A DNA stretch of 64,000 nucleotides from Crateriforma spongiae (GTDB lineage: Bacteria > Planctomycetota > Planctomycetia > Pirellulales > Pirellulaceae). Positions 61,657 to 64,000 of this stretch are shown here, one piece after another. Within the stretch, counting starts at the first letter, position 1. Each line of letters begins with the position of its first letter. Made by a program: the position numbers and the translations under genes. The stretch is from the NCBI RefSeq assembly GCF_012290005.1, contig NZ_JAAXMS010000001.1, positions 806,001 to 870,000 on the forward strand. The letters are read 5' to 3'. The notes under the pieces were generated by a model. That model searched no databases, was not told the DNA's origin, and worked only from the letters and a program-made list of their open reading frames with translations.

Positions 61657-64000
61657 ATGCCCTCCACCGATGACCAGGTCGAATCGCTCTACGCGGAATT
61701 GCTACGAATCGAATCCGATTCGGACCGCGAAGCGTTTCTGCAGGCACAGCAGGTAGAATCGCCCGAGCGAGCGGAGCAGCTTCGGGAGTTGTATCGGTGC
61801 GGGAAGTTTGCCCAGCGGGTTTTCCGTGCGCTCGATGACGACGATCGGCAACTGAACGAGACCTGCGACTCAAACCCGACCGACAGAAAAAATTTGGAGT
61901 GGACGGTCGGGCACGGTCGGCTTTCCGAATTGCGGGCCGGAGCTGGAATCGGCCCCTACAAACTGCTGGAGCCGATCGGCGAAGGCGGCATGGGCGTCGT
62001 CTACCTGGCACAGCAGTCTGCCCCCGTCCGCCGCAAGGTCGCCCTAAAAATCATCAAACCGGGGATGGACAGCAAGCAGGTGATTGCCCGCTTCGAGGCC
62101 GAGCGTCAGGCGTTGGCAATGATGGAGCACCCAAACATTGCCCGGGCACTCGACGCGGGGACGACCGAATCGGGACTACCCTATTTTGTGATGGAGCTCG
62201 TTCGCGGCATACCGATGACCGAGTACTGCGACCGGGCGAAGATGCCCAACCGTCAGCGATTAGAGTTGTTTTGTGACGCCTGCAACGCGATCCAGCACGC
62301 TCATAACAAAGGCATCATCCACCGAGACATCAAGCCGTCCAACGTCCTGGTCACCGAACAGGATGGCAAACCGCTGGTCAAAGTCATCGACTTCGGTGTT
62401 GCCAAGGCGCTGACCGACAATTTGACGGACAAGACATTGTTCACAGGGATGTTCCAGTTGATGGGGACCCCGCTGTACATGAGCCCCGAACAGGCCTCCC
62501 TGTCCAACGTCGATGTCGATGTCCGCAGCGACGTGTATTCGTTGGGTGTGATGTTGTATGAGTTGCTCTCGGGCACTTTGCCGATCGATCGCCACACCGC
62601 GAAGGAACTCACCTTCGAACAGCTTCGCCTACGAATTTGTGATACCGAGCCACCGCGGCCGAGTAAAAGGCTCAGCACCCTCAAGGAAGACCAGGAAACC
62701 ATTGCGGAGCGTCGTGGTTTACCTCCCAAACAGATTGGGCGATTGATCACCAGCGAGCTCGACTGGATCGTGATGAAGGCGATCGAAAAGGACCGCAAAC
62801 GGCGGTATCAGTCGGCACGGGAGTTCGGAGAGGACATTCGTCGCCTTCTTGATGGCAAGATGGTCGAGGCTTGTCCGCCGTCGACGATCTATCAGCTAAG
62901 ACGCTACGCCCATCGCAATCGTTGGCTGATGATGTTTGCGGCGAGCATTATCTTGACCATGACAATCGGAACGCTCACAAGCCTAAAATTCGCTTTCGAC
63001 TCTCGACGAAATGCTGAGATCGCATCACGAGCCCAGGGAAAGGCGGAGAGTCTAGCAGCCGACTACAAGTCGTTGCTTGAGCTTTCCGAGGCAAATGCCA
63101 AGTCGGCCGAAATCGCTTCACAGAAAGCCCAAGCCGCATCCATGGAAGCTCGAAAGACGGCATATGTTTCAGACATCCGCTTGGCCGCCGCTCAGGTCAA
63201 GCAGGGATTGCAGTCCGAAGCGATGGAAACACTGTCGGAATATGCGGTGGTCAAAGATCAAATCGACTTGAGAGGTTTCGAGTGGTACTACCTTCTAGGG
63301 CAAGCGAATCAAAGCGATCGCGCATGGCGAATCGGAGCTGAGGTCGTCGGCATCGACTGGAGCAGCGACGGAAAGCTGATTGCCACCGTGGATCACACGT
63401 CCGCCTGTACGGTTTGGGATGCCGAAACGGGAGAACAATTGCACCGCTGGAATCCTGGTCGGACCATCGGGAAGTGCGTCCGTTTCAGCGATGACGGACA
63501 ATGGCTGGCTTGGGGGACTGCATCCGATGACGCCAAAGTCCGGATCTGGGACCGAAAGACCGATACGGTGTCGGAATTAGCAACGTTTCCCGGCTCGGTA
63601 TGGTCGATTCGCTGGAACGCCGATAACGATGAGATTCTGGTTGGCTGCATCACCCACTCGAATGCAGAGTCACGTAAGAACCCGACGGTGTTCCTCCTTC
63701 GACGCGTCAACGAGAAGTGGCAGATGGTTGAAAAAGACAGGTACCAGGGGAATCTCAAACTGGTGGACTGGAATTTTGACGAGTCACGAATCTGGGCTGT
63801 CAACGAGAAGAATTCTAACCACCTACGTAAATATCAGTTCAGCACCCTCAAGCACGAACACGTGGAAGGTGTTGCGCCGCCCAACACAAAAGATGGAGCG
63901 TTGGCCAATTGCTCACCGTGGATGGCAATCACCGATGCTAGTGGCTGGTGCGTCGTCATCAACGAAGCGAATCAAGAAGAGATCAAGAGATTTCGATGCC
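61657..64000 (+). CDS. transmembrane Ser/Thr protein kinase with WD40-like repeats (3' truncated)
   Basis: The frame opens at ATG 61657 and is still open at the end of the window (over 780 codons). An N-terminal helical segment of about 90 residues precedes a Hanks-type kinase: glycine loop GEGGMGVVYLA (108-118), Lys131 in VALKIIK, catalytic HRDIKPSNVL (222-231), DFGVAKA (245-251) and SPEQAS (276-281). A single transmembrane helix (about 423-446) is followed by an alanine-rich coiled linker. WD40-like repeats then begin (VVGIDWSSDGKLIATVDH, CVRFSDDGQWLAWGT, VRIWDRKTD). The kinase is cytoplasmic and the repeats are extracytoplasmic by topology. It probably pairs with the upstream ECF factor in one signalling unit; the signal is unknown. 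Confidence 0.9.
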   Translation, partial: MPSTDDQVESLYAELLRIESDSDREAFLQAQQVESPERAEQLRELYRCGKFAQRVFRALDDDDRQLNETCDSNPTDRKNLEWTVGHGRLSELRAGAGIGPYKLLEPIGEGGMGVVYLAQQSAPVRRKVALKIIKPGMDSKQVIARFEAERQALAMMEHPNIARALDAGTTESGLPYFVMELVRGIPMTEYCDRAKMPNRQRLELFCDACNAIQHAHNKGIIHRDIKPSNVLVTEQDGKPLVKVIDFGVAKALTDNLTDKTLFTGMFQLMGTPLYMSPEQASLSNVDVDVRSDVYSLGVMLYELLSGTLPIDRHTAKELTFEQLRLRICDTEPPRPSKRLSTLKEDQETIAERRGLPPKQIGRLITSELDWIVMKAIEKDRKRRYQSAREFGEDIRRLLDGKMVEACPPSTIYQLRRYAHRNRWLMMFAASIILTMTIGTLTSLKFAFDSRRNAEIASRAQGKAESLAADYKSLLELSEANAKSAEIASQKAQAASMEARKTAYVSDIRLAAAQVKQGLQSEAMETLSEYAVVKDQIDLRGFEWYYLLGQANQSDRAWRIGAEVVGIDWSSDGKLIATVDHTSACTVWDAETGEQLHRWNPGRTIGKCVRFSDDGQWLAWGTASDDAKVRIWDRKTDTVSELATFPGSVWSIRWNADNDEILVGCITHSNAESRKNPTVFLLRRVNEKWQMVEKDRYQGNLKLVDWNFDESRIWAVNEKNSNHLRKYQFSTLKHEHVEGVAPPNTKDGALANCSPWMAITDASGWCVVINEANQEEIKRFRC

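Overview
The window looks like chromosomal DNA from a planctomycete, probably a Pirellulaceae member (Rhodopirellula/Rubripirellula type). That is inferred from gene content: formylglycine sulfatases, DUF1501, DUF1549/DUF1553 and PPC-domain secreted proteins with c-type haem sites, a BBP7-like outer-membrane protein, a DUF1080-like secreted protein, an ECF sigma factor beside a Ser/Thr kinase with WD40-like repeats, and large PQQ-propeller proteins. Base composition is GC-rich and fairly even. I saw no rRNA, tRNA, CRISPR array, insertion sequence or prophage.

Layout. 1-6666: truncated AAA ATPase, GNAT acyltransferase, sucC-sucD, altronate-dehydratase-like enzyme. 6922-12908: cell-surface block with a secreted repeat protein, a Wza-type polysaccharide export protein, flgK with a hairpin around its ribosome-binding site, and pilT. 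13265-24765: RlmM-like rRNA methyltransferase, a sulfatase, then a tight four-gene operon (DUF1501, PPC, DUF1549/1553 with haem motif, cytochrome c/WD40/coiled coil). 24925-30323: purE-purK, VanZ-like protein, DUF1080-like protein, tadA and a BBP7-like protein, closed by a strong bidirectional terminator at 30398-30437.

30503-36154 is the most unusual part. A 1191-residue fusion of fatty acyl-AMP ligase, acyl carrier protein and alpha-oxoamine synthase is divergent from an asparagine-synthase-like protein lacking the N-terminal glutaminase cysteine. The shared 330-bp spacer carries a perfect 12-bp inverted repeat. I infer a small biosynthetic locus for a lipid amine or amide.

36280-46638: secreted protein, ribD, SEC-C/TPR protein, an HExxH secreted protein one base after a second sulfatase, a small secreted protein and a PhoD-like phosphatase. 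46745-51687 (minus strand): a RegB/RegA-type redox two-component pair with its quinone-site and redox-cysteine signatures kept, a papain-like/DUF2786 fusion, a UvrB/C-motif protein and ArfB. 52009-58106: two convergent PQQ-propeller proteins of 464 and 1550 residues. 58391-64000: adk and secY away from ribosomal-protein genes, then a divergent ECF sigma factor followed by a Ser/Thr kinase that runs off the window.

Most minus-strand genes lie in short same-strand runs. Many long overlapping reading frames are antisense shadows of high-GC genes and were left out. Start codons were often moved downstream to fit signal peptides, Shine-Dalgarno sites or family lengths; those choices are explained per gene.
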